Assembly (NCBI GenBank): GCA_021776795.1
Contig: JAJFFC010000020.1
Span: 186,001 to 250,000 of the forward strand
DNA: 64,000 bases
Direction of reading: 5' to 3'
Source: Planctomycetota bacterium
GTDB taxonomy: Bacteria; Planctomycetota; UBA1135
Below, piece after piece: positions 25,205 through 32,641 of the stretch. Made by a program: the position numbers and the translations under genes. The notes under the pieces are model-generated. The model searched no databases and was not told the origin of the DNA. It saw only the letters and a list, made by a program, of their open reading frames with translations. Each line of letters begins with the position of its first letter. Within the stretch, counting starts at the first letter, position 1.

Positions 25205-26017
25205 CTACAGAACCACAGGACCACTTGCCGTGCAGTTGCCGAGGTCAACGGCTTGGACCGTCAGACCACAAGCGCCAGCAGGCAGGCTAGCGCTGAGGCT
25301 GGTGGTGCCAAAGGCGTCGGCCACGAGCAGGGCGCCGAGGTTTGGTGTCGCGATGCCCAAAGAAAGGCCAGCGCAGGTGCCACCGGGAAGGGTGGAGCTA
25401 CCGGCGGGACCATAGGCAATGGCAACCGCGCTACCAGGTCCGGCGTTAGCGACATCCATGGTAATGAGGCCAGGGCAAGCACCGGTAGCGGTCAGGGTAA
25501 TGCCGTTGTCAGCCCAAGTGCGGAAAGTGAGATCCCAACCTGGAATGAAGAATGGAGCGCCTTGGCAATAGAACTCACCGTTGGGGTAAGCATCGAAGCC
25601 AAGGTGACCTTGCAGGCAAATGCTGTTGATGCCGGAGTCCGCAAACTCAAACCAATAGGTTTGTCCAGGCGTGACTGGCACGGCAGGCCAATACATGTCG
25701 AACCAACCGCCAAAGCCGGCGCCTTGGGTGACCGTTGCGGTGGCGGTGGCCATCGGAGTAGCGCCTAGCGAGTAGGGGTCGACGTCGTACAAATTCATGG
25801 TGACGACTTCGGAGCCAAACCAACCAGGGTTGTCGGTAATGTAGACACCAACACCTGCGCAGGACGAGGCAGCAGGAACAAAGGACTGCGCCACTAAGGA
25901 GTGTGTTGCAGTCAAACAGTCCGAATCAATCAGTGGTTGATCCTGATCAATCGTTTGCGCAGAGGAGGAAGCGGCAATCAGCAGTGCCGCGGCGAGAATG
26001 TGGAGGGAAGTTTTCAT
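25205..26017 (-). CDS. Secreted protein with planctomycete C-terminal signature domain
   Basis: 270 residues with a signal peptide (1-20). The middle is a beta-sandwich-like domain ('AQSFVPAASSCAGVGVYITD', then 'TPGQTYWFEFAD'), of the kind seen in extracellular proteins with jelly-roll folds. The last about 90 residues carry a signature: 'GACPGLITMDVANAGPG', 'AIAYGPAGSSTLPGGTCAG', 'PAGACGLTVQAVDL' and a final 'VVL'. The same tail is present in the broken gene at 39496-40398. In planctomycetes of this lineage such tails end many secreted proteins and may be a sorting or anchoring domain (inference). A terminator follows. Confidence 0.82.
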   Translation of the reverse strand: MKTSLHILAAALLIAASSSAQTIDQDQPLIDSDCLTATHSLVAQSFVPAASSCAGVGVYITDNPGWFGSEVVTMNLYDVDPYSLGATPMATATATVTQGAGFGGWFDMYWPAVPVTPGQTYWFEFADSGINSICLQGHLGFDAYPNGEFYCQGAPFFIPGWDLTFRTWADNGITLTATGACPGLITMDVANAGPGSAVAIAYGPAGSSTLPGGTCAGLSLGIATPNLGALLVADAFGTTSLSASLPAGACGLTVQAVDLGNCTASGPVVL

Positions 26018-26132
26018 GAGAGAGTAGGTAGCTCCACATTAAATCGAAATTCCTGATGGCGCCAGCGAAAGAGGGGATTCTTGGGGGAAACCGCGGTAAC
26101 GTCGTGAATTGAATGGAAAAAAAGGATTCATC

Positions 26133-26987
26133 TTGCTCAAATCACCTCCAGCTCTAGCGAAAACCTGGACCATTACGGTTTGGATTGCTTGGGTTTTGCT
26201 TTGGCTAGCTGCATTGGCTGCCGGAGGAGGTCCCGACGGGGACATCATTGCTTTCCTTTTGGCCTCCGCCATTAAGTGGTCAATCCTCCCTTTTTTAGGT
26301 GGTTTATTTCTTGGAGACCGCTTCCTCAAAAGACCAATAAAAAATGGCGATGGGGCAAAGATGTGGATTCGCGTGGCTTGGATATTTGCCGCTGTGGGCG
26401 CAATGGCCTTGGCTCTGTTCATGCTCGGCTCTGCGTTTCCTATAGGTGGGTATATTTTCGTTTTTGCTTTGCCGCCCTTCGTCTTGGGTGGAGTGGCTGT
26501 ACTGATCCAACTTTGGCTCATCCGCAGGGCTCAGCGATTTCAGGATGCCACCGAAAAGGACAGAATCCTGATGCGAGAGGGCCGTTCCCTTGCCGTGACA
26601 TGGTCAATAACAGTATGGAGCACCTGGCTTCTTCAATGGTTCTTGCTTATCAAATTAGGTACACAGGGAGAATCAGGCTTGAGCGCGGAAGTGATCAAGG
26701 ATGCTTTTGCTATGACTGCCATCCCGGCAATCCTTGGATTCCTCGTCGTGGCTTTCGCTATCCAACGACGAACAGAACAAGGCAGAAGAGGTGGCATCCA
26801 TGGAGTTGGCTTTGGACTGGTCCGTGTTTCGCTTACGGTGGGTATCTTGGCTATAGCCGCCCTGCTGCTTGGTCGTCTAGAACCCGGAGTCCTGGTGGTT
26901 CTTTTCTTGATTTTGCCGCCAATGATCATCGGGAGTCTGGCTGTGATGATTCGCCTCCTAAGGGAGCGCAATCGCTTATCCCACTAG
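26133..26987 (+). CDS. Polytopic membrane protein made of two similar halves
   Basis: About 284 residues, eight or so membrane helices, no recognised family. The two halves look duplicated: 'AKTWTITVWIAWVLLWLA' near the start is echoed by 'AVTWSITVWSTWLLQWFLL' near residue 155, and each half ends with a Gly-rich helix before a basic loop ('FVLGGVAVLIQLWLIRRAQ' and 'MIIGSLAVMIRLLRER'). The TTG at 26133 is preferred because AGGA lies about six bases upstream; the frame opens at 26109. Codon use is plausible for a gene. It is isolated between the signature-domain protein and a tiny HTH gene. Confidence 0.6.
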   Translation: MLKSPPALAKTWTITVWIAWVLLWLAALAAGGGPDGDIIAFLLASAIKWSILPFLGGLFLGDRFLKRPIKNGDGAKMWIRVAWIFAAVGAMALALFMLGSAFPIGGYIFVFALPPFVLGGVAVLIQLWLIRRAQRFQDATEKDRILMREGRSLAVTWSITVWSTWLLQWFLLIKLGTQGESGLSAEVIKDAFAMTAIPAILGFLVVAFAIQRRTEQGRRGGIHGVGFGLVRVSLTVGILAIAALLLGRLEPGVLVVLFLILPPMIIGSLAVMIRLLRERNRLSH

Positions 26988-27118
26988 GGTGCTAAGCGCC
27001 GTGAAGGCAGCAGATTGGCCTTTCTTTGCGCTGCGCCAGGGCGTGTTCCATCGAGTTCGCCCCTTTCCCCGATAACTCTTTTTTCAGCCAGCAAGTTGCC
27101 GAAGGTAAACTACGCGCC

Positions 27119-27298
27119 ATGGCCAAACCTTTTGAACGACATCGCCAAGCCTGGACTCCCGCCGAGACCGAGAAGCTGCGCTTCATGACCGGCAAAGGCA
27201 TGAGCCTAAAAATGATTGCGAAGGGCCTAACCCGCAGCGAAGAGTCGGTCAAAAAGCAGGCCAAACTCCTCAAGCTCAAAATCGCCAAAGCGCGCTAG
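27119..27298 (+). CDS. Small SANT/Myb-like HTH protein
   Basis: 59 residues, very basic. 'WTPAETEKLRFMTGKGMSL' followed by 'MIAKGLTRSEESVKKQA' fits the two helices of a Myb/SANT-like or SPOR-type HTH domain found in small bacterial proteins. The ATG at 27119 gives this compact domain; an upstream extension to 27026 has no sequence of interest. It may bind DNA, target unknown. It borders the IS3 remnant. Confidence 0.6.
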   Translation: MAKPFERHRQAWTPAETEKLRFMTGKGMSLKMIAKGLTRSEESVKKQAKLLKLKIAKAR

Positions 27299-27439
27299 CT
27301 CTAATTTCAGAAACCCCGCCGCCGATGCGACAGGGTCCTGGTGATGGCTCCCCATGGAGACCTTGGACGCTAGAGGGGGATCTAACGTCCGCGCCGAGTT
27401 GAAGCAGTGAGCATCTTCACTAGACCTTGGATTGAACAC

Positions 27440-27942
27440 TTGCTCCGGTTTGAAGGACACCAATGCTGCCTCCTCATCGTTGACCCGTTAACAACGGCGC
27501 TGTGTCGAACGAGCTTGACCGAGGACTCGGCAGGCTCTGCGCTCTGAGACACAGTGCTTTCCATGCGGGTACAAGACAAACTCGCGTGGCTGCTGCGGGC
27601 TTAGAAGTTACCCGAGGCGTCCTCCCGAAGAATGGCATTGTCGAGAGCCTGATCTGCTACCAGTTTCTTTAGCCGACCGTTTTCACGCTCAAGGTCACGC
27701 AAGCGCTTTGCCTGATCAGTACGCAGGCCGCCGTACTCCTTGCGCCAGCGGTAGTAGGTCTTGGGAGGGACTTCGATTTGTTTCCAGGCTGCACTAACTG
27801 ACTGTCCTTGGCTAAGGATAATTTAAGCTTCGCGATGCTTGAGGATGATTTGTTCGGCGGTGTGCCGTTTACGTGCCATAACGAGTTCTCTTGAAGGCGG
27901 ATTCTAACTTAAGGAGTGGATCCGTTTTCGGGGGACAGGTCA
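27440..27942 (-). mobile_element. Degenerate IS3-family insertion sequence remnant
   Basis: The left end resembles an IS3-group terminal repeat: TGACCTGTCCCCC reading leftwards from 27942. A broken orfA follows (27601-27879), then a fragment of orfB in another frame at about 27460-27600 ('SERRACRVLGQARSTQRR', with a TAA soon after). The rest of orfB and the right end are missing, so the element cannot move by itself. The region 27299-27440 beyond it has no recognisable gene. Confidence 0.8.
27601..27879 (-). pseudogene. IS3-family transposase OrfA, interrupted by TAA
   Basis: Begins 'MARKRHTAEQIILKHREA', then an in-frame TAA at 27823-27825 where related OrfA proteins have Glu or Asp, and continues with the HTH ('SAAWKQIEVPPKTYYRW') and leucine-zipper part ('RLRDLERENGRLKKLV'), ending 'REDASGNF'. 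Intact relatives are about 90 residues; only the stop breaks this one. Confidence 0.85.
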
Positions 27943-28003
27943 GCTTGTTGCCGAATCCGGGAAACGATTCCACCGGATGAAGCGCATCGATGTCGGGCTT
28001 CAG

Positions 28004-28750
28004 TCACCTTCTCAATAGTGGTTCGAGGGCCTGGAACTCTTTCGAGGGAAGTAACTCATCTTCCACGTATTCGCCGGCCCTCCAGAATGCCCGGTAGGCT
28101 TTGCGCCCCTTGATGGAAGCCAGCACTCGGTAGGAATCGTCCTGGACGATCAGTGCACAGTATTCGTCAAGTGCAATCGCAACGCCTTTGTGCTTTTTCA
28201 TCATGGCCTTGAGCGATGGTCGACGATGTTTTTCCACGTCGTAGTGAGGGCAGATCAAGGCATCGACAAACCCAAGGCCTTTGACCTTGGCCAACCTTCT
28301 TGGTTCACGTTTAGATTTGAACGAATCACTGTTTCCCCACGAAAACCACGCGATGGATCCAGCGCTGGATCCACACAAGACGATATCTCGTTGCATAGCG
28401 CTATACAGTGCTTCATCGACTCCATGGCGACGCCAGGCCTTCATCATCTTCAAGGTATTGCCTTCACCGACATAGATGATGTCAGCGCGCAAAATTCTTT
28501 CCTTGATTCTCGCTGGTTCCGGGTCGGTATTGACCAGAAGCATGATGTCGACCTTACAGCCCAGCTTTCCACTGAATTGTCGATAGATGGCCGCGCAATA
28601 TTGATCACAGCCAGCGCTTGCGGTCGGTAAAAACAGAAGACGAGGGGACTTCTTACCACTGATCCTGACGATTTCTCGGTCGATGGCAGTGGTTCGAACC
28701 GTTGGAGAGAAGCGTCCAACTTTCCCTCCGCCGATGGCGATAATCTTCAT
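28004..28750 (-). CDS. Peptidase S51 family protein (peptidase E / cyanophycinase-like)
   Basis: 248 residues. The nucleophile elbow 'LCGSSAGSIAW' (Ser129) and 'IIYVGEGNTLKMMKAW' (about 91-106, the conserved 'GG/GEGNT' strand) identify the S51 family, which includes Asp-dipeptidase E and cyanophycinase. The His of the active site may lie in 'ICPHYDVEKHRRP'. Expected to be cytoplasmic, as no signal is seen. It is the last gene of a three-gene operon (DUF1611, racemase, peptidase) with four-base overlaps; 28747-28750 is shared with the racemase stop. Confidence 0.87.
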   Translation of the reverse strand: MKIIAIGGGKVGRFSPTVRTTAIDREIVRISGKKSPRLLFLPTASAGCDQYCAAIYRQFSGKLGCKVDIMLLVNTDPEPARIKERILRADIIYVGEGNTLKMMKAWRRHGVDEALYSAMQRDIVLCGSSAGSIAWFSWGNSDSFKSKREPRRLAKVKGLGFVDALICPHYDVEKHRRPSLKAMMKKHKGVAIALDEYCALIVQDDSYRVLASIKGRKAYRAFWRAGEYVEDELLPSKEFQALEPLLRR

Positions 28751-29850
28751 GAAGTTGACCGGTCGGTCGGTTCGGCACCTTCACGACCTTGGCGGTTCAT
28801 GACCTTCAGGACGAAGGGAGAAGTCATACCCCGAACCAGCGCACTGTAGTTCAGTTGGAAAACCATCTCAGAGCCCACAGGCAAAATTCGATGACCACAG
28901 TCCACGATGAGGTGGTCACTGCTAGCCCCAAGAATGGAGAATCCAAGGGGCGGTGACAAGCCAAGTGGGTCGGTGTCCTGCCTACCCAAGGCGAAGATTG
29001 CGCGTGGAGTGTTCCCTAGTCTCTCCGCAACAGGTTTGTCGCCGAATGCCGTTTGCGCAACCTCGCCCCATGGTTCCGATGGCTTGACCTTCGATTCGAT
29101 GACCTCAGCGACGAGTGTGATGGCATCTGTGAACAGACCTTCGATGGGTTGGCGATCAAGGGTTTCGCGGCCAAGCAGGATGGATTCCCCCAAGCGTAGC
29201 TGGTTAACCCTCCCTGGGTTCGGCCCGTGGAGCGCCCACGATAGATTGGCGGAATTCCCACCAGAAACTATTTCAAGAGCCAGGTGGAATTCGGTTTCGA
29301 CGGAATCGGCCAACATCGATAATTCCGACATCTTCTGCACGTCTGGGACCACCCCATTGAGGCACGCTAGGTTTGTACCGATTCCTTTCAGTGCAAGGTT
29401 CGGAAGGTCCAAGAGGAGAGGCACAATCTCATGAACTTCGCGAGGAGAAAGGCCTTCACGAAGGTCACCAAGCTCAACCATAAGTACGATGCCATGGGTT
29501 TCCCCGAGTCTTTGCGCGGCTCGCGACAGCGCGCGGATGACTTCGATTTCGGTATTGAAACTAAGGTCGACGTTCTCGACAACGCGCTCCACTTGGCTAA
29601 TCATGGGAGAGCGGATCAGCATCATGGGTGCCTCAACGCCTTCTGCACGCATGGTCTCAATATTCTCTAAACGAGAGTCTCCCAGTTCACCAACCCCAGC
29701 AAGAACCATTTCACCAGCTACGGCAGGTGAGCCAAGCATGGCTTTCGTCACACCCATGACGGCGATGCCTTGTAATGCAAGGCGTCGGACCAATGTGCGT
29801 GCATTGTGCCTGATCTTGGCGAGATCTATCTCCAACCGCGGCGCGGTCAC
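28747..29850 (-). CDS. Alanine/ornithine racemase-family PLP enzyme
   Basis: 367 residues with an alanine-racemase N-terminal type barrel: PLP lysine in 'VMGVTKAMLGSP' (Lys36), 'LVMVELGDLREGLSP', 'ISGGN'-like phosphate loop 'EIVSGGNSANLSWAL' and 'VNQLRLGESILLGRE'. This is the layout of ornithine racemase and similar amino-acid racemases without the second alanine racemase domain. It begins with a GTG overlapping the DUF1611 stop (GTGA) and ends overlapping the peptidase start (ATGA). The amino acid substrate is not known; D-amino acid metabolism is inferred from context. Confidence 0.87.
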   Translation of the reverse strand: MTAPRLEIDLAKIRHNARTLVRRLALQGIAVMGVTKAMLGSPAVAGEMVLAGVGELGDSRLENIETMRAEGVEAPMMLIRSPMISQVERVVENVDLSFNTEIEVIRALSRAAQRLGETHGIVLMVELGDLREGLSPREVHEIVPLLLDLPNLALKGIGTNLACLNGVVPDVQKMSELSMLADSVETEFHLALEIVSGGNSANLSWALHGPNPGRVNQLRLGESILLGRETLDRQPIEGLFTDAITLVAEVIESKVKPSEPWGEVAQTAFGDKPVAERLGNTPRAIFALGRQDTDPLGLSPPLGFSILGASSDHLIVDCGHRILPVGSEMVFQLNYSALVRGMTSPFVLKVMNRQGREGAEPTDRSTS

Positions 29851-31046
29851 TGGAGTCCGGCGGTTAGCTTTTTTGCCAGCGTTGGGAATGCAAGGCTAAC
29901 CATATCCACTAGGCGTTCCGTCGGACGAGTCAGGGCATCGGTAGCAGGAATTCCTAATTCAAGCTCATACAGCAAGATGGCAGCGTCAATTTCGACCTCG
30001 GTCATACACTCATGATTCAGAGTAAGGCCAATGACTTTGGTGTCGGCAAAAGTTTGAATGAGATTGATTTCACTTGCCGGCGTCGGCATTGCAATCTCAC
30101 TGAGATCACCCAGGAACTTGCGCCCAGGAGCATGCTGCAGAATCACGCCATGGGGCTGGCTCCCGCGCAGGATGAAGGCGGAAGTCAAGTAGGCGGGGTG
30201 GCTCAGGGCTCCTTGACCTTCCACGATGATGACGTCAGGACTCTCGCCTTCGAAGGCGGCAACAACACTCGCTTCCATTTCTCCGGAGCAGAATTGCGAT
30301 GGGATGGCGTCGAGTGCAATGCCGTAACGCGCGCCCTGAATCAAACCGGTTTGGCCGGTGCCAACCATGACGGCATTCAGTCCCCGTTCCTTCAGCGCTC
30401 GCGTCAAGATGGTGGCAGTGGTGCGTTTGCCGATGGCGCCGTCGGTACCGAGCACGGCAATGCGTGGGCATGTGACCTCCGCGATTCGTCCACTGAACAT
30501 GCGTAGATCTTTCTTCTCCGCTGGCTTGCGGACATCGCGGATGGTGACCCTGTTGGCCACACCTGCAGCGACGAATTCCATGTCATCATTCAAGAACTCG
30601 TGGAGGCCATTGACGATGTGCATTCCGTGGCTCATCGCTTCAAGGACCAAGTCGCGCTGTGGAGGCGACAGCAATCCACTTGCAGGCGCCAGGCCAAAGA
30701 TGTAATGGTCGGGGGTGCTTCCAGCATGCGCCATTGCGGCAGCGAGGTCAGCCAGAATGGGAATCCCATTGGGTTTGCCGTCGAGAACTAGGCCAGCATC
30801 TTGCCCGGTCTTGTCACTGTCGATGACGGACAGGATCCTGTAGCTTTGCGAATGTCGAATTAAGCCGTTTGCGGTCTTGCCGTCGAGTTTTGCGAAGTTG
30901 CCCTCGCAATAGATGACTGCGGTTGGCGTCGACTTGCAGGCGCCTTGTGCATCGGAATCAGCGGATGGCGCTGAATCAGGACGGGTCGTGCTGGCTGGGC
31001 CCGAAATGGGCACCCTAGACGACCCAGAGTTCGATTTTCTAGACAT
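29847..31046 (-). CDS. DUF1611 / DgcN-like P-loop protein
   Basis: 399 residues. A low-complexity N-terminus (about 1-40) is followed by the DUF1611 pair of domains: 'YIFGLAPASGLLSPPQRD' in the first, and a P-loop-like 'LGTDGAIGKRTTATIL' near residue 200 in the second, then 'MVGTGQTGLIQGARYGIALD' and 'IIVEGQGALSHPAY'. Family member DgcN acts in D-glutamate use as an N-acetyltransferase. The ATG at 31046 has an AAGGAGG a few bases upstream. It is first in the operon with the racemase and peptidase, so acylated or D-amino acid peptides are a plausible substrate class (inference). Confidence 0.88.
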   Translation of the reverse strand: MSRKSNSGSSRVPISGPASTTRPDSAPSADSDAQGACKSTPTAVIYCEGNFAKLDGKTANGLIRHSQSYRILSVIDSDKTGQDAGLVLDGKPNGIPILADLAAAMAHAGSTPDHYIFGLAPASGLLSPPQRDLVLEAMSHGMHIVNGLHEFLNDDMEFVAAGVANRVTIRDVRKPAEKKDLRMFSGRIAEVTCPRIAVLGTDGAIGKRTTATILTRALKERGLNAVMVGTGQTGLIQGARYGIALDAIPSQFCSGEMEASVVAAFEGESPDVIIVEGQGALSHPAYLTSAFILRGSQPHGVILQHAPGRKFLGDLSEIAMPTPASEINLIQTFADTKVIGLTLNHECMTEVEIDAAILLYELELGIPATDALTRPTERLVDMVSLAFPTLAKKLTAGLQ

Positions 31047-31215
31047 TTTCCTCCTTGAGTTGAACTCAGAAGAGGCGACGGGATCGTGTCAGCCAGGAGC
31101 GGCTAAATGTCAGCGAGTAGTCCCCACTAAGTCGTGTGAACCCTTTAGCATAGCAGAACGAGAGGCTGATCCTCATGATCTTGTGTGGAGGTCGCCAAGG
31201 GCCAACAGAACCGCC

Positions 31216-31253
31216 CAAAAAACAGAAAAGGCCACCGGACGAATCCGGTGGCC
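31216..31253 (-). terminator. Intrinsic terminator of tRNA-Asn
   Basis: On the minus strand a perfect 10-bp GC-rich stem (31253-31244 with 31239-31230) with a TTCG loop is followed by TTTTCTGTTTTTT. It lies 10 bases after the CCA end. Confidence 0.92.
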
Positions 31254-31262
31254 TCTCTGTTT

Positions 31263-31338
31263 TGGCTCCCCGAACAAGACTTGAACTTGTGACAAGCTGA
31301 TTAACAGTCAGCTGCTCTACCAACTGAGCTATCGGGGA
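31263..31338 (-). tRNA. tRNA-Asn (anticodon GUU)
   Basis: A 76-base cloverleaf with a 7-bp acceptor stem (TCCCCGA with TCGGGGA), discriminator G, encoded CCA, D-loop 'AGCTCAGTTGGTAGAGC', anticodon loop 'CTGTTAA' (GTT) and T-loop 'GTTCAAGTC'. A strong terminator follows. It is the only tRNA seen in the window. Confidence 0.96.
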
Positions 31339-31425
31339 ATTGAGCGACGAAGTATACCTACTGCCCCTCAGGATGCCAAGGAAACTCCGGTTTTGTCTGC
31401 TCTGCCACGCTGGTAGCATCCGCGC

Positions 31426-32148
31426 ATGATTCGTCCGCGTGTGGTCCTGGTGGAGCCGCAAATCCCTGCCAATCTCGGCTTTCTGGCCCGGGCGCTGGAC
31501 AATTTCGGCATTGAGGATTGGTGGGCCGTGCGTGGCTGCCGCATCGAGGGCACCGAGGCCGAGCGCACTGGGGCGCCGTCGCGTGAGCGGCTCTTGGACA
31601 TGCAGCGTGCCGAGACCCTGGACCAGGCCTTGGCCGAGGGCACGCACATTGTGGGGCTCACCGCACGCCAGGGTTATCACCGTCGGCCGCTGCCGCTGCC
31701 CGAGCTGCCTGCCCTGTGGCGCGAGTTCGGCCCAGCCGCGCGCCCGGTGCTGCTCTTTGGCCGGGAGGACCGTGGCCTGGAGGAGGAGGAGTGCGCTCGC
31801 TGCACCCACTTGGTCACTATCCCCACACATGGCCTCGCCAGTTTGAATCTGAGTCACGCCGTGGCGGTCACGCTCTATGCGCTTTCGGCCGAAGGTTTGC
31901 TCGGGGAAGCCTCGGTCGCGGAGCCAGAACGTGGTCATGAACCATGGGCGCCCTTGGAGGATCGCCAACGCTTGGCCGCAGATTTACTGGCCTTCGCCGA
32001 CGAGGTGGGAGCGCCGGTCGACCCGCGCGATTTGGAACCAGCCTTACGCCGCATATCCGCGCAAGCCATCGAAACCCGCGACTTGCGTTTGCTGTGGCGC
32101 ATCTTGCGTCACATGCGTTGGCTCGAGGAACAAAAGCCGCGCGATTAA
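31426..32148 (+). CDS. trmJ: TrmJ-like tRNA ribose methyltransferase (SPOUT)
   Basis: 240 residues of the TrmH/SpoU family. 'VLVEPQIPANLGFLARAL' at the start, 'LLFGREDRGLEEEECARC' (about 109-126) and the trefoil-knot SAM loop 'IPTHGLASLNLSHAVAV' are typical of TrmJ, which methylates the 2'-O of nucleotide 32 in tRNAs. The C-terminal helical extension is of the usual size. The ATG at 31426 starts the first beta strand. It is convergent with the small receiver-like gene; their ends overlap by four bases. Confidence 0.88.
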   Translation: MIRPRVVLVEPQIPANLGFLARALDNFGIEDWWAVRGCRIEGTEAERTGAPSRERLLDMQRAETLDQALAEGTHIVGLTARQGYHRRPLPLPELPALWREFGPAARPVLLFGREDRGLEEEECARCTHLVTIPTHGLASLNLSHAVAVTLYALSAEGLLGEASVAEPERGHEPWAPLEDRQRLAADLLAFADEVGAPVDPRDLEPALRRISAQAIETRDLRLLWRILRHMRWLEEQKPRD

Positions 32149-32162
32149 CTCTTCGGAGTTAA
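32145..32162. terminator. Symmetrical hairpin between convergent genes
   Basis: TTAACTC (32145-32151) and GAGTTAA (32156-32162) close a TTCG loop at the meeting stops of trmJ and the receiver-like gene. A/T-rich ends could serve both directions, but there is no long T run. Confidence 0.5.
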
Positions 32163-32633
32163 ATGCGGCAAGAGGTTCTCAGCAATCTCGAACAACTCGG
32201 CGCCGTCCTCAAGCAGAACGTCGACCGCGGCCTGACCTAGGCCATGCAGGCTTTCCTGATTTTCTTTGCCGACGCAAAGCGCCGTCACCGGGCGCTGGCG
32301 CAAGGGCAAACAAAGCGCTGCGGCGAGATTCATGCCACAAAGTCCACCGTGTCTCGAGCGCACCAGGAGCAAGTCATAGGCTTGGCCCTGCTGTTCGGCT
32401 TGGCGCAACAAGGCGCCAGCGCCACTGGCCGAGGGAGCTAGTTCCACTTGCAATCCCAGGCGGTTCAGGCTCGCGCAAAGCGCCACTTCTGCTGCACTTC
32501 CTCCTGCGGTCAGGAGAAGGGCACGCCCATGCTGCACCCGGCGGGGGCCCTTGGCTGTGGGCTTGGCCGATGTGGCTTGCGCCCAGGGCGCAGAGGCAGC
32601 GTAGTGGCGTGAAGGGAGCATGACCCCCCTCAT
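32145..32633 (-). CDS. Small protein with a degenerate receiver-like fold
   Basis: 162 residues: a basic N-terminus (about 1-33), then 'RALLLTAGGSAAEVALCASL' and alternating strands and helices like a response-regulator receiver ('AYDLLLVRSRHGGLCGMNLA', 'RPVTALCVGKENQ', 'AVDVLLEDGAELFEIAENLL'). The phospho-acceptor Asp position is occupied by Arg or Ser in 'LLVRSRHG', and the acidic pair at the start is missing, so ordinary phosphorylation is unlikely. It starts 8 bases after the accD stop and so may share its transcript. An ATG at 32621 is an alternative start. Function unknown. Confidence 0.6.
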   Translation of the reverse strand: MRGVMLPSRHYAASAPWAQATSAKPTAKGPRRVQHGRALLLTAGGSAAEVALCASLNRLGLQVELAPSASGAGALLRQAEQQGQAYDLLLVRSRHGGLCGMNLAAALCLPLRQRPVTALCVGKENQESLHGLGQAAVDVLLEDGAELFEIAENLLPHLTPKS

Positions 32634-32641
32634 CGGAAGGT

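Noticed and set aside
31066-31968. A 300-codon minus-strand frame running through tRNA-Asn and trmJ
   Set aside because: It crosses a tRNA gene and a terminator and mirrors trmJ; not a real gene.
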